A stretch of 64,000 nt of DNA from a bacterium HR29. Its GTDB lineage: Bacteria > Chloroflexota > Dehalococcoidia > Tepidiformales > Tepidiformaceae. The notes beneath the pieces are model-generated. The model made no database searches and was not told where the DNA came from. It worked only from the letters and a program-made list of their open reading frames with translations. Made by a program: the position numbers and the translations under genes. This document shows, in pieces, positions 1-8,435 of the stretch (within the stretch, counting starts at the first letter, position 1; each line of letters starts with the position of its first letter). Where the stretch lies: contig BEIF01000001.1 in assembly GCA_002898215.1 (NCBI GenBank), forward strand, positions 62,001-126,000. The letters run 5' to 3'.

Positions 1-69
1 ATTCGGCAGCCGCTCTCCGGATTTCCGCTCCTGTTCCCCGGAGAGTGGCGGTTTGCCCGTGGGCGTCAC
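1..69 (-). CDS. Possible N-terminus of a gene cut by the window edge
   Basis: A GTG codon on the minus strand at 69-67 is preceded by a GAGGAAG sequence at a reasonable distance and opens a frame with no stop to the window edge (23 codons). It lies 38 nt downstream of the treZ stop in the same direction, so it could be the next gene of that transcript. The fragment is too short to recognise, and its polar composition could also be chance in GC-rich DNA. Confidence 0.25.
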   Translation of the reverse strand, partial: MTPTGKPPLSGEQERKSGERLPN

Positions 70-107
70 ATTCGCTTCCTCGCCGCCGTCTTCTTCGCGC
101 CGGTGCG

Positions 108-1961
108 TTAGGCGGGAACCAGGAAGGCCGTGCAGCGTGCGGGGAGCATTGCTCGGAGCGTGTCGGGGTCCACGATCGGTGCCGCGCCGTTCCCCCCTGT
201 GGCGGGGTCGTTCGAATGGAACGTGACCTTCCAGGCCCTCCCCGGTGGCAGCTCGATACGGCGCCGATGCCCGAAGTTCGCCGCGATGAGCCTTTCGCTT
301 CCGCCGGCCTTCACATGGACGACGACGACTTCGCCCTCGGCCCAGGCATCGAGCGGGGCGGTAGCGTGGCGCGCCGCTGTCAGCACCGGGTCCTCGCGGC
401 GCAGCCGAAGCAGCCTGCGGACGAATTCGCGATGGAGGCTTCCGTAGCCCACCGTTGCCTGGCCCCAATCCAGCTTCGAGCTTGCGAACGCGCGCGGGTC
501 GTCCGGGTCGGGGAGCGCGCCCAGTCCCGCCTCCGTCCCGCGAAGCCCTGCCAGCTCACGGTGCCGTCCCTGCCGCACGGCCGTCCTACGCTCGGGAGGA
601 GGGTCGGCGAAGTAGAAGAACGGGCTGTTGGCGGCGAACTCCTGGCCCTGGAAGAGGAGTGGGGTCTGCGGGAGCAGGAGTGTCAGGGCGGTCGCTGCGC
701 GCAGGGCGCCCCGCCCCAACAGCGTCGGGAGGCGGTCGCCGAGCTGCAGGTTGGCCACGTGGTCGTGATGTTCGAGCGCGTAGACGAACTGGTACGGAGG
801 CTGCCGCCGAGCGACCGTGCCTCGAAGAGCCCCGAAGCCCGGGTCGCGCTGGCCTTCGAACAACCAGCCCTGGACGATGGTCCGCGCGACCTCGGTGGCG
901 GAGCCCGTGAACCCCGCCGTTCGTCCCTGCCGCGCCTCGTCGAACAGCGACGTGACGGCGTGACGGAAATCGTCGGCCCAGACGGCGTCACACCCCAAGC
1001 CACCCTCGACCGTCGGCTTCAAGTAGCGGACGTCGTTTTCGGGCGTCTCCGCGATGAGGTACGGTCGCCTCTCCGGCAACGCTCGCTCGAGCGCCGCTCG
1101 CAACTCGGCAATGATATGCCGCGGAGAGGTGTCGGCGATGGCGTGCGCTGCATCGAGGCGGAAGCCGTCTATCCGGTACTCGCATGCCCAGTGGAGGAGG
1201 CACTCGACCACGTGCCGCCGGACGTGCTCGCATCCTGGACCGTCGAAGTTCAGCGCCGGTCCCCACGGGGTCTCGACGTCGCGCCTGAACCATTCCGGGG
1301 CGAACGCTTCGAGGAATCGCGCGGAAGGCGCCAGGTGGTTGAAGACGACGTCGAGGATCACCGCCAAGCCGACGGTGTGCGCGGCATCGACGAATCGCCG
1401 GAGCCCATCGGGACCGCCGTACGGCTCGAACGGGGCGAACGGGAGCACGGTGTCGTAGCCCCATCCGCGGTTCCCTTCGAAGGTGGCGACGGGCATGAGT
1501 TCGACGGCGGTGAAACCCGTGGTAGCGAGCTCTGGCAGCCGCACTGCTGCGGCATCGAAGGTTCCCTCCGGGGTCCACGTGCCCACGTGGATCTCGCCGA
1601 GCACGAGCTCGTGCGCAGGAGGCGGCGTCCACTCGCCACACGTCCAGCGGAACTGCCGCGGGTCCACAACCTGCGAGAGGCCCTCCGGTCCCCCCGGCTG
1701 CCGGCGCGCGCACGGGTCGGGGTAGGGTCCCGAGCCCTCGAGCAGGTATCCGTAGCGCAGCCCCGGGCGGGCGCCCTCGAGCCGGGCACGCCAGTAGGCC
1801 CCCTCGCGCTCCATGGGCACCGTGTGCTGCCGACCGTCCGGCTCTTCCACCAGGAGCTCGACGCGCGTTGGACGGGTGGCCCAAACCCGGAAGGTTACGC
1901 CGTCGTCGTCGGGTACCGCGCCGAGCTGCGGCAGCCACTCCACCATTCCGCCGCCGATCAT
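108..1961 (-). CDS. treZ: Malto-oligosyltrehalose trehalohydrolase (TreZ)
   Basis: A 617-residue GH13 enzyme that releases trehalose from maltooligosyl-trehalose in the cytoplasm, the second step of the TreY/TreZ route from glycogen-like glucans. An N-terminal CBM48-like beta domain (about residues 10-90, FRVWATRP) precedes the TIM barrel. GH13 motifs are visible: DVVFNH (204-209), DGFRLDAAH with the nucleophile Asp270, and IAETPEND with acid/base Glu305. The length is normal for the family. ATG 1961 gives the longest form; a second ATG 15 nt in (MVEWLPQ) is equally plausible because neither has a strong ribosome site. It follows the CoA-transferase gene by 30 nt on the same strand. No treY or treX is seen in the window, so the partner genes must lie elsewhere or just beyond the edge. 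Confidence 0.93.
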   Translation of the reverse strand: MIGGGMVEWLPQLGAVPDDDGVTFRVWATRPTRVELLVEEPDGRQHTVPMEREGAYWRARLEGARPGLRYGYLLEGSGPYPDPCARRQPGGPEGLSQVVDPRQFRWTCGEWTPPPAHELVLGEIHVGTWTPEGTFDAAAVRLPELATTGFTAVELMPVATFEGNRGWGYDTVLPFAPFEPYGGPDGLRRFVDAAHTVGLAVILDVVFNHLAPSARFLEAFAPEWFRRDVETPWGPALNFDGPGCEHVRRHVVECLLHWACEYRIDGFRLDAAHAIADTSPRHIIAELRAALERALPERRPYLIAETPENDVRYLKPTVEGGLGCDAVWADDFRHAVTSLFDEARQGRTAGFTGSATEVARTIVQGWLFEGQRDPGFGALRGTVARRQPPYQFVYALEHHDHVANLQLGDRLPTLLGRGALRAATALTLLLPQTPLLFQGQEFAANSPFFYFADPPPERRTAVRQGRHRELAGLRGTEAGLGALPDPDDPRAFASSKLDWGQATVGYGSLHREFVRRLLRLRREDPVLTAARHATAPLDAWAEGEVVVVHVKAGGSERLIAANFGHRRRIELPPGRAWKVTFHSNDPATGGNGAAPIVDPDTLRAMLPARCTAFLVPA

Positions 1962-1991
1962 GCGGCCGGGCCTGCCTGAAAGCGAGTCGGC

Positions 1992-3227
1992 TCACCCTCC
2001 GGGGCGTGCGTCTACCGGCGCTCTTCCAACGATGCCCGCGGCTTCGAGCTCGGCGATCTCCTCCTGGCTCAGCCCCAGCAGCCCGCCGAGGATCTCCGTG
2101 TTGTGCTCCCCGAAGAGCGGCGCATGCCTGCGCGGAGTTGGGTTCGCCTCCGCGAGCCGCCAAGGGCTCCGGGGCTGGCGCCACGGTTTCATCCGCGGAT
2201 GAGGCAGCGTGACCCAGAACTCCCGCGCCACGAGGTTCGGGTCGTCGTGGATGGCCTCCGTATCGATGACCGGCGCTGCCGGTACCCCCACCGCTTGGAG
2301 CACCTGGGCGGCCACCTGTGGACGGATCTGCTCCGTCCAGGCCTCGATGGCCCTGTCCAGCTCATCGTGGCGGGCCTTCCGCTCGGGCAGCGTGAGGCTC
2401 GCCAGGTCGGGGCGCCCGATGGCCTGTGCCAGCCTCCGCCACTCCTCGTCGCTCCGGACGGAAATCGCCACCCAGCGGTCCTCGCCGAAGCACCGGTATA
2501 CGCCCTGGGGCGCGTACCGCTCGTCGCGGTTGCCACGATGGGGCGGCACTTCGCCCCGTAGCGACGCGCGCACGAAGGCCTCGCCGATGAGCGTCGCCAT
2601 CACCTCCCGCTGGGCGAGGTCGATGAACGCCCCTTCTCCGGTTCGCTGCCGGCGAATGAGCGCCAGTGCCACCGCACCGGCCGCGGCTGCGCCGGCCACC
2701 GGGTCGCCGTAGGAGATGCCGGTCTTGTACGGCACACCGTCGTCGCCGTACCCCGTCAGTGACGCCAGGCCAGCCATCTGCTCGATGATGGGGCCATATC
2801 CGACGTACTCCCGTTCGGGGCCGGTCTTGCCGAAGCCGGCCATGCTTACCAGGATGATGTCCCGCTTCCGCTCCCGGAGCACCTCGTACCCGAGGCCGAG
2901 CTTGTCCAGCACGTCGGCCCGGTAGTTCTCGATCACCACGTCGGAGCGCTCCACCAGCCGCAGGAAGAGCTCCCGCCCGCGCGGGTCTGCGAGATGGAGC
3001 GTCACCGACTTCTTGTCCCGGTTGTAGTCGTTGAAGTAGTACGAGCAGTTCCAGAACTCCTCGACCCCCGGCATCGGGATGAGGGTGCGCACCAGGTCCC
3101 AGGCCTGGGGAGACTCGACTTTGATAACCTCCGCTCCCATCTCGGCCAGGATCTTCGTTGCGAAGGGCCCGGCCCACACCATCGTCAGGTCGGCGACGCG
3201 GATGCCCTCCAGCGGCAGCCGCTTCAT
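1992..3227 (-). CDS. CaiB/BaiF class III CoA-transferase, subunit with catalytic Asp
   Basis: A 411-residue family III CoA-transferase, which moves CoA between carboxylic acids through an aspartyl-CoA thioester. The N-terminal Rossmann-like part has the family signatures GAEVIKVESP (31-40) and ENYRADVLDKLGLGYEVL (100-117). The expected catalytic Asp is present at residue 175 in YKTGISYGDPVAG. The C-terminus carries the usual LFGEHNTEIL segment. Its start overlaps the stop of the upstream paralogue by 4 nt (ATGA), so the two are translationally coupled and probably form a heteromer. The substrate cannot be read from the sequence. Confidence 0.9.
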   Translation of the reverse strand: MKRLPLEGIRVADLTMVWAGPFATKILAEMGAEVIKVESPQAWDLVRTLIPMPGVEEFWNCSYYFNDYNRDKKSVTLHLADPRGRELFLRLVERSDVVIENYRADVLDKLGLGYEVLRERKRDIILVSMAGFGKTGPEREYVGYGPIIEQMAGLASLTGYGDDGVPYKTGISYGDPVAGAAAAGAVALALIRRQRTGEGAFIDLAQREVMATLIGEAFVRASLRGEVPPHRGNRDERYAPQGVYRCFGEDRWVAISVRSDEEWRRLAQAIGRPDLASLTLPERKARHDELDRAIEAWTEQIRPQVAAQVLQAVGVPAAPVIDTEAIHDDPNLVAREFWVTLPHPRMKPWRQPRSPWRLAEANPTPRRHAPLFGEHNTEILGGLLGLSQEEIAELEAAGIVGRAPVDARPGG

Positions 3228-4312
3228 CCCACTCCCTCCTCACCGAGCCACTCGCGGAGCACGGCAGCCGTGCTCTCCCCCGGCGCCTCCCACCGTCCGG
3301 GTACCCATGGCAAGCCCAGGAACGGACGCCCGGGCACGCGCGCGCTTCCCTCGTTGGTCTCCACCGTGTCGAAGAATCCGCGCTCTGCCAGCCCTTCGCT
3401 CGCCAGCAGCTCCAGCGGGGTCAGCACCGCCCCGATGGGCACCTTGTGCTTTCGGCCGAGTTCCAGGAGCTCCGCCCGGGTCTTGTCGGCGAACCAGCCG
3501 TACAGGATCGCCTGCAGCTCGTCGTCGTGTTCCGCTCGTTGGGTGAAATCGCGGAACCGCTCCTCCTCGAGAGCGGGGTCGCCCACCAACGCGAACAGCG
3601 CCGGAACCTGGCGCTCGAGGGCACAGACGCCCGCGTAGCCGTCGGCGCAGGGGTATAGCCCCCAGACTGCCCGTACGTGGTTTCCCGTCCGCGGCGAGGG
3701 CCCGCCCTCGTACTCCGAGCGGGGCCCGTACAGCTCCAGCATCCCCGCCTGAATCTCCTGAATGGCCAGGTCGATCCAGTCGCCCTCTCCGTGGACGAGC
3801 GCTCCGAAGTAGGCGGTGATCGCAGCCGCAAACCCATGTAGTCCGCCGAGGTAGAGCGCCTGGCTGCCGCCGGTCTGGAGCGGCGGGCGGCTCGGGTGGC
3901 CGGTCAGGGAGTGGATGCCTCCCGCCGCGAACGCGGTGAGGTTCGTCGCCTCCCATCCTGCGTACGGTCCCCTCTGCCCGAACGGCGTGATCGACACGAT
4001 GACAAGCGCGGGTTTCTCTGCACGGAGGTCCTCGGGGGCCATGCCCCACGCGGCAAGCGTGCCGGGTTTCCGGTCCTCCACGACGATGTCGGCGGCGAGG
4101 GCGAGCCTCCGGAGCGTCGTCGGCTCGACGACGGATATGCGCCGCTTCCCCGCCAAAAGGTAGATCCCTTCGTCCTCGGTCAAGGCTTCTGGGGGGCCCT
4201 CGCTTCGGACTACCTCCGCTCCGAACCCGGCCATCCAGCGCGTCGCGAAGGCAGCCGGGATCCCTCCGCCGATTTCGAGGACTCGGACCCCCGCAAGCGG
4301 ACCCCCGCTCAT
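3224..4312 (-). CDS. CaiB/BaiF CoA-transferase paralogue lacking the catalytic Asp
   Basis: A 362-residue family III CoA-transferase paralogue, shorter than its downstream partner. Family features are the N-terminal LAGVRVLEIGGG, GAEVVRSEGPPE (31-42), VVEDRKPGTLAAWG and the C-terminal GRPFLGLPWVPG. Where the family has its catalytic Asp, this protein reads QTGGSQALYLGG (146-157), with no acidic residue. It is therefore likely a non-catalytic or structural subunit of a heteromeric enzyme with the gene it overlaps by 4 nt. It starts 41 nt downstream of hemC on the same strand, so it may share the tetrapyrrole transcript, although no functional link is evident. Confidence 0.85.
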   Translation of the reverse strand: MSGGPLAGVRVLEIGGGIPAAFATRWMAGFGAEVVRSEGPPEALTEDEGIYLLAGKRRISVVEPTTLRRLALAADIVVEDRKPGTLAAWGMAPEDLRAEKPALVIVSITPFGQRGPYAGWEATNLTAFAAGGIHSLTGHPSRPPLQTGGSQALYLGGLHGFAAAITAYFGALVHGEGDWIDLAIQEIQAGMLELYGPRSEYEGGPSPRTGNHVRAVWGLYPCADGYAGVCALERQVPALFALVGDPALEEERFRDFTQRAEHDDELQAILYGWFADKTRAELLELGRKHKVPIGAVLTPLELLASEGLAERGFFDTVETNEGSARVPGRPFLGLPWVPGRWEAPGESTAAVLREWLGEEGVG

Positions 4313-4353
4313 ACCGCCCGCATTCTAGCGAACCTTCGGTGCTCGCGAAGGGT

Positions 4354-5244
4354 CTACCGCCGCTTCGCCTTGGCGAGCAGCTCATCGGCGAGCTGGCGGC
4401 CAAGCCCCGCCCATGCCTCGATGGGGCCGCCCACCTTCGAGCGGATGATCTTCCCTTCCGCGGCGATGAGTCCGTGCAGCTTCAGGGTGCTGCCGAACAC
4501 CTCGGCGTAGGCGGCTGCGGGGAAGCTGCAGCCGGCCTCGAGCCTGGCGAGGAACGCCCGCTCCGCGCCAACGGTGGCGCGCAGCACCGGATCGTCGATA
4601 GCGCGCGCTGCTGCCAAGGCCTCGTCGTCGTCCGCACGGCACTCGACCGCCAAGGCCCCTTGGGCAGGGGCGGGCAGCATCTCCTCCGGCCCGAAGACCT
4701 GCGCCGCTTCCTTCTCCAAACCCAGCCTGCGGAGTCCCGCGAGGGCAAGCACGGCGGCGTCCACCTCGCCTGCTCGCACCTTCCGAATCCGGGTGTCCAC
4801 GTTCCCGCGCATCGGGACCACCTCCACATCCGGGCGGATTGCTGTCAGTTGGACGGCCCGGCGCGGGCTCCCGGTGCCGATGCGCGCGCCCGCCGGCAGT
4901 GCGCGGAGCGGCTGCCCGCTGTAGCTCACCAGGGCATCGCGCGGGTCCTCACGGAGAGGCACGGCCGCGATGACCAGCCCCTCGGGACGAGCCGTGGGGA
5001 GGTCCTTGTAGCTGTGAATTGCCAGGTCGACCCGCCCCTCTCGGAGTGCCTCCTGGAGGGCCGTGGTGAACCAGCCGCTTCCTTCCCGCACCGGCGAAGT
5101 TTGGTCGAGGTCGCCGCGGGTGGCGACCGTCACCACCTCGACGCTGATGTCCGGGATGGCCCGACGCAGGGCGGCGAGCACGAGCTCGGTTTGCGCGCGT
5201 GCAAGCGCACTTCCCCTCGTGCCGAGGCGCAACGTCCGCCCCAT
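4354..5244 (-). CDS. hemC: Hydroxymethylbilane synthase (porphobilinogen deaminase)
   Basis: A 296-residue cytosolic enzyme that polymerises four porphobilinogens into hydroxymethylbilane. The start MGRTLRLGTRGSALARAQ is typical of the family. Diagnostic motifs follow: GDLDQTSPVREGSGWFT, AIHSYKDLPT (active-site loop), RIGTGSPRRAVQL (substrate-binding arginines) and LEAGCSFP, whose Cys carries the dipyrromethane cofactor. ATG 5244 was chosen although the frame is open much further upstream, because it forms an ATGA overlap with the hemL stop and begins exactly at the conserved N-terminus. It is the last tetrapyrrole gene of the operon. Confidence 0.96.
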   Translation of the reverse strand: MGRTLRLGTRGSALARAQTELVLAALRRAIPDISVEVVTVATRGDLDQTSPVREGSGWFTTALQEALREGRVDLAIHSYKDLPTARPEGLVIAAVPLREDPRDALVSYSGQPLRALPAGARIGTGSPRRAVQLTAIRPDVEVVPMRGNVDTRIRKVRAGEVDAAVLALAGLRRLGLEKEAAQVFGPEEMLPAPAQGALAVECRADDDEALAAARAIDDPVLRATVGAERAFLARLEAGCSFPAAAYAEVFGSTLKLHGLIAAEGKIIRSKVGGPIEAWAGLGRQLADELLAKAKRR

Positions 5245-6527
5245 CACTCGCTCCCTGCGTGGAGCTCGAGGAGCGCCCGGTGCGCTGCGGTCACCGCTTG
5301 GTCGATGTCGGCCTCGGTGTGCGCGGCCGAAACGAACCAGGTCTCGAACTGCGACGGCGGCAGCAGCACCCCCGCATCGAACATCGCACGGTGGAAGCGC
5401 GCGAAGGCGGCCGTGTCGCACTCCTTCGCCTCGGCGAAGTTCGCCGGAGGCTGCGCCCGAAAGAAGAGCGTCAGCATGGACCCCACCCTTACGACCGAGG
5501 CGGGGACCGCGGCCCTGCGGACAGCTGTCTCGAGCCCGTTCTCCAGGTGGCGCGCGAGCTGCTCGGCCCGGCGGTACGGCTCCCCGGTCGCCAGGGCGTC
5601 GAGCACGGCGATGCCCGCTGCCATCGCCAGAGGGTTCCCGGCGAGCGTCCCTGCCTGGTAGACGGGCCCCGACGGTGCGAGCAAGTCCATCAGGTCGGCT
5701 CGACCCCCGAACGCTCCGATGGGCAGCCCCCCGCCGATGACCTTGCCGAGGCAAACCAGGTCGGCCTCGGGCAAAAGTCCCGAGAGGCCGTAGCGAAGGC
5801 GGAACCCGGTGATCACTTCGTCGGCGATGAGGAGGGCTCCGTGCCGCCGCGGGATTCGGCGCAACACCTCCAGAAACTCCTCCCGCGGCGGGACAAGCCC
5901 CATGTTCCCGGCCACCGGCTCGACGATGACGGCGGCGGTTTCCTCGCCGTGGGCGTCGAACCATCCCTTCAACGCATCGGCGTCATTGAACGGCAGCACA
6001 GCGGTGAGCTGCGCGATGGCTTCGGGCACGCCCGCGGAGTCGCTCAGTCCGAAGGTGGAGAGGCCGCTGCCCCCGCGCACGAGCAAGCCGTCGGCGTGGC
6101 CGTGGTAACAGCCATCGAACTTCACGATCACGTTCCGCCCCGTCGCTGCCCGCGCCAGCCGGATGGCGGTCATCGTCGCTTCGGTGCCGGAGTTCACGAA
6201 GCGGAGACGCTCGAGGCCGGTGGCCTCGGAAATGCGCCGCCCCAGCTCAACCTCGTGCGGCGTCAGGGCGCCGAAGGCTGTGCCCTGCTCGGCGACCTCG
6301 GCAATCGCCTGGACGACCGCCGGCGGAGCGTGCCCCAAGATGTGCGGCCCGAACGCTCCGATGAAGTCGACGTACTCCCGACCGTCGGCATCCCACACCC
6401 GCCCGCGTTCGCCGCGCACGGCCACGAACGGTTCGCCGCCCACGGAGCGGAACGACCGAACCGGACTGTTGACCCCGCCCGGGAAGAGGCGTCGTGCCGC
6501 CTCGCGCCAGAGCGCGGATTCGCTCAT
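5244..6527 (-). CDS. hemL: Glutamate-1-semialdehyde 2,1-aminomutase
   Basis: A 427-residue PLP enzyme converting glutamate-1-semialdehyde to 5-aminolevulinate in the C5 pathway. It begins with FPGGVNSPVRSF, the classic HemL N-terminus. LLIADEVITGFR binds PLP, LGKVIGGGLPIGAFGG holds the Schiff-base Lys, and YQAGTLAGNPLAMAAG is the C-terminal signature. The length matches the family. The 3' end overlaps hemC (ATGA), and the start overlaps the end of the upstream Fe-S gene by 4 nt. Glutamyl-tRNA reductase (hemA) and hemB are not in the window. Confidence 0.97.
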   Translation of the reverse strand: MSESALWREAARRLFPGGVNSPVRSFRSVGGEPFVAVRGERGRVWDADGREYVDFIGAFGPHILGHAPPAVVQAIAEVAEQGTAFGALTPHEVELGRRISEATGLERLRFVNSGTEATMTAIRLARAATGRNVIVKFDGCYHGHADGLLVRGGSGLSTFGLSDSAGVPEAIAQLTAVLPFNDADALKGWFDAHGEETAAVIVEPVAGNMGLVPPREEFLEVLRRIPRRHGALLIADEVITGFRLRYGLSGLLPEADLVCLGKVIGGGLPIGAFGGRADLMDLLAPSGPVYQAGTLAGNPLAMAAGIAVLDALATGEPYRRAEQLARHLENGLETAVRRAAVPASVVRVGSMLTLFFRAQPPANFAEAKECDTAAFARFHRAMFDAGVLLPPSQFETWFVSAAHTEADIDQAVTAAHRALLELHAGSE

Positions 6528-7195
6528 CGCTGTTCCCCCGCCGGTGCCGCCGCCCTCGCCCGCAGGTAGGCGTTCCGGAGCGCGTTCCCCTCGGCTTCGA
6601 AGTCGGCGAAGGGTACCGAGGGATCGTCCCTGCCGGGGACGGCCCCCTCACGCTCCCAGATCGCTGCCTCCCGGCAGAAGGAGACGAACACGCTGCACGG
6701 TTCCGGACACGGGATGCTCTCCGGCTCCTTCGGAAGCCTTCCCGCCCACACCGGGACGCGCACGCACGCGCCGCAAACGCTGGCTACCGCGAGCCTTCGG
6801 CCCTCCTCCGAAAGTTCGGCCGCGACCTCGTACCGCCCCGTCTGCCGCCGCAGCACCGCGTCCAGTCCTACCACCCGAAGCGTGCCTTCGGAATGTTGCC
6901 GGATGTGAACCAGGGCCAACGGGTAGACCGTTTCGAGAACCTGTTCCAGCTCCTCTCGGCTCCGACAGCGCACAAACCAACCTCCGGGCATGCCGCGGGC
7001 CCCGGAGAGCGGCCGGTACCGGCCGAGGGCATCGAAGCGCACCGCAGCCCTGATTGCGCTCCCTTCCGCCTCCACCTGGCGCGGTTCCCCTCCGTCCGGC
7101 CCCCGCACCACCCAACCCTCCGCCCCGTCCGGCTCGGCCTCCACCTCTCCGAGTCGGAACGGACGTCGCGCTGCGATCGCTTCCAGGACGCTCAT
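6524..7195 (-). CDS. Probable 4Fe-4S protein of the siroheme operon (DR2241-like)
   Basis: A protein of about 223 residues between cbiX and hemL. The middle resembles no enzyme I can name. The C-terminal third holds five cysteines in an arrangement suited to a 4Fe-4S cluster: CGAC (141 and 144), CPEPC (163 and 167) and a further Cys at 174. This resembles the Fe-S part of DR2241-type proteins, in which CbiX and a cluster domain occur together in one chain; here they would be separate neighbouring genes. I chose ATG 7195 because it forms an ATGA overlap with the cbiX stop; an ATG 6 nt upstream (7201) is in frame too. The role is unknown. Candidates are a redox partner for the chelatase or a factor for siroheme-to-heme conversion. 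The family assignment is from memory and only moderately sure. Confidence 0.7.
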   Translation of the reverse strand: MSVLEAIAARRPFRLGEVEAEPDGAEGWVVRGPDGGEPRQVEAEGSAIRAAVRFDALGRYRPLSGARGMPGGWFVRCRSREELEQVLETVYPLALVHIRQHSEGTLRVVGLDAVLRRQTGRYEVAAELSEEGRRLAVASVCGACVRVPVWAGRLPKEPESIPCPEPCSVFVSFCREAAIWEREGAVPGRDDPSVPFADFEAEGNALRNAYLRARAAAPAGEQR

Positions 7196-7929
7196 CCCCA
7201 TGCGAGCGCCTCCTCCGCTGCCTGGAGGATCACGTCCGCCAGTGAGGGGTGCGTCCCCACTGCGGCCGCGTACCGAATACGGCGGCCGTTGCGGACCGTC
7301 TCCGGCCCCTCCAGGTCCAGCTCCTCGGGGATCGTCTCGTCGACGTGCCAGCCGTCGGCGACGAACAGCGGGACGATGACCACCGTTTCCGCCCTCGTGT
7401 ACCGGAGCACGTCCCGCATATTCGGCTCCTGGTCGAGGAACACCGTCGTTACCTCACGGAATGCGCCCCGCGCTGCCACGCGCTCCGCCTGGAGGTAGAT
7501 GTTCCGCTCCGAGTTCGGATTCCGTGGGGTTCCGTGTCCCAGGATTGCCAAGGCGGCGTCAGGCCCCGCATCCGCCTCCCGGGCGCGGAGCTCGATGACG
7601 TCCGCCAGCCGCGGGTGCGCGCCGATGGCGCCGGTGTATCGCACGGTACGCCCGCCGACGCGGGAGAGCGGGCCCGACAGGCCGAGTTCGCGCGGGACCA
7701 CCTGTTCGGTGAAGTACCCCGTGGCGATGAAGACCGGTACCACTGTGATATCGTCCGCGTCCCATCCGTCGAAGGCCCGCCCGAGCGCCGGTTCCTCCTT
7801 CCAGAACGCGGTCCGCACATCGTCGAAGACGCCGCGCCGACGGATTTCCTCAGCGTGCTGGTATACGGGCGCGCTGGAATTGGGGTTCAGATGGGACCCG
7901 TGGCCCACCAGCAGCAGCCCGCGCTTCAT
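7192..7929 (-). CDS. cbiX: Sirohydrochlorin cobalt/ferro-chelatase, CbiX long form
   Basis: A 245-residue chelatase that inserts Fe2+ (siroheme) or Co2+ (cobalamin branch) into sirohydrochlorin. Two tandem class II chelatase domains are visible. The first starts KRGLLLVGHGSHLNPNS with metal-binding His residues and VPVFIATGYFTE. The second has LAILGHGTPRNPNSERN and VPLFVADGWHVDETIP. ATG 7929 was chosen because it overlaps the preceding dehydrogenase stop (7926) and starts exactly at the conserved KRGLLLVGHG; the open frame upstream is a shadow. Its neighbour lacks a chelatase domain, so this gene probably supplies the metal-insertion step. Confidence 0.92.
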   Translation of the reverse strand: MKRGLLLVGHGSHLNPNSSAPVYQHAEEIRRRGVFDDVRTAFWKEEPALGRAFDGWDADDITVVPVFIATGYFTEQVVPRELGLSGPLSRVGGRTVRYTGAIGAHPRLADVIELRAREADAGPDAALAILGHGTPRNPNSERNIYLQAERVAARGAFREVTTVFLDQEPNMRDVLRYTRAETVVIVPLFVADGWHVDETIPEELDLEGPETVRNGRRIRYAAAVGTHPSLADVILQAAEEALAWG

Positions 7930-8435
7930 TCCGCCTCCTCCTCGACCCGGCCCGTCCCGCGCTGGCGCTCGCGGCGCGCCCGCTCCACCCGGGAAGCCCA
8001 GCCCGTGCCAATCGCCGCCGCGATGCGGTCGCGAACGTGCTGGGCCAGCCGCGGCGAGGCGCCGTTCGTCGCAACCCCCACCACGAGGTCGCCGTCTCGG
8101 TGGATTGCGGGCGAAAAAGCCGTGCTCTCCTCTGGGCTGTCGGCGACGACCACGGGGAGGCGGCGCGCCCGGGCCCAGGCGCCCACCTGCCGGTTCACCT
8201 CTCGGTCGTTCGTGCACGCGAACACGATCGCCGCGTCATCGAGGTCGCGCTCCTCCACCGGACGCTCGATGCAACGCACGCCGAGCGCCTCGAACTCGGA
8301 GGCGATGTGAGGCGCGACGACCGTCACGGCGAAACCGGCTTCGGCCGCGGCCCTGGCCTTGCGGAGGGCGACCTTTCCCCCACCGACGACGAGGACCGGT
8401 CCGAGTGAGGGCTGCAGTTCGAGCATCAGCCCCAT
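7926..8435 (-). CDS. Precorrin-2 dehydrogenase (SirC/CysG N-terminal type)
   Basis: A 169-residue NAD-dependent dehydrogenase that oxidises precorrin-2 to sirohydrochlorin. The Rossmann motif VLVVGGGKVALRKA starts near residue 14. FACTNDREVN and GVATNGASPRLAQHVRD are typical of CysG N-domains. It is shorter than Met8/CysG N-modules of about 200 residues because the C-terminal helical region is trimmed, so it is more likely a pure dehydrogenase, with CbiX doing metal insertion. It overlaps the upstream cobA-hemD gene by 10 nt and the downstream cbiX by 4 nt. Confidence 0.9.
   Translation of the reverse strand: MGLMLELQPSLGPVLVVGGGKVALRKARAAAEAGFAVTVVAPHIASEFEALGVRCIERPVEERDLDDAAIVFACTNDREVNRQVGAWARARRLPVVVADSPEESTAFSPAIHRDGDLVVGVATNGASPRLAQHVRDRIAAAIGTGWASRVERARRERQRGTGRVEEEAE

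Noticed and set aside
45-1979. A 644-codon frame opposite treZ
   Set aside because: It is a GC-driven mirror of treZ; composition is Arg/Glu/Val-rich with no recognisable motif.
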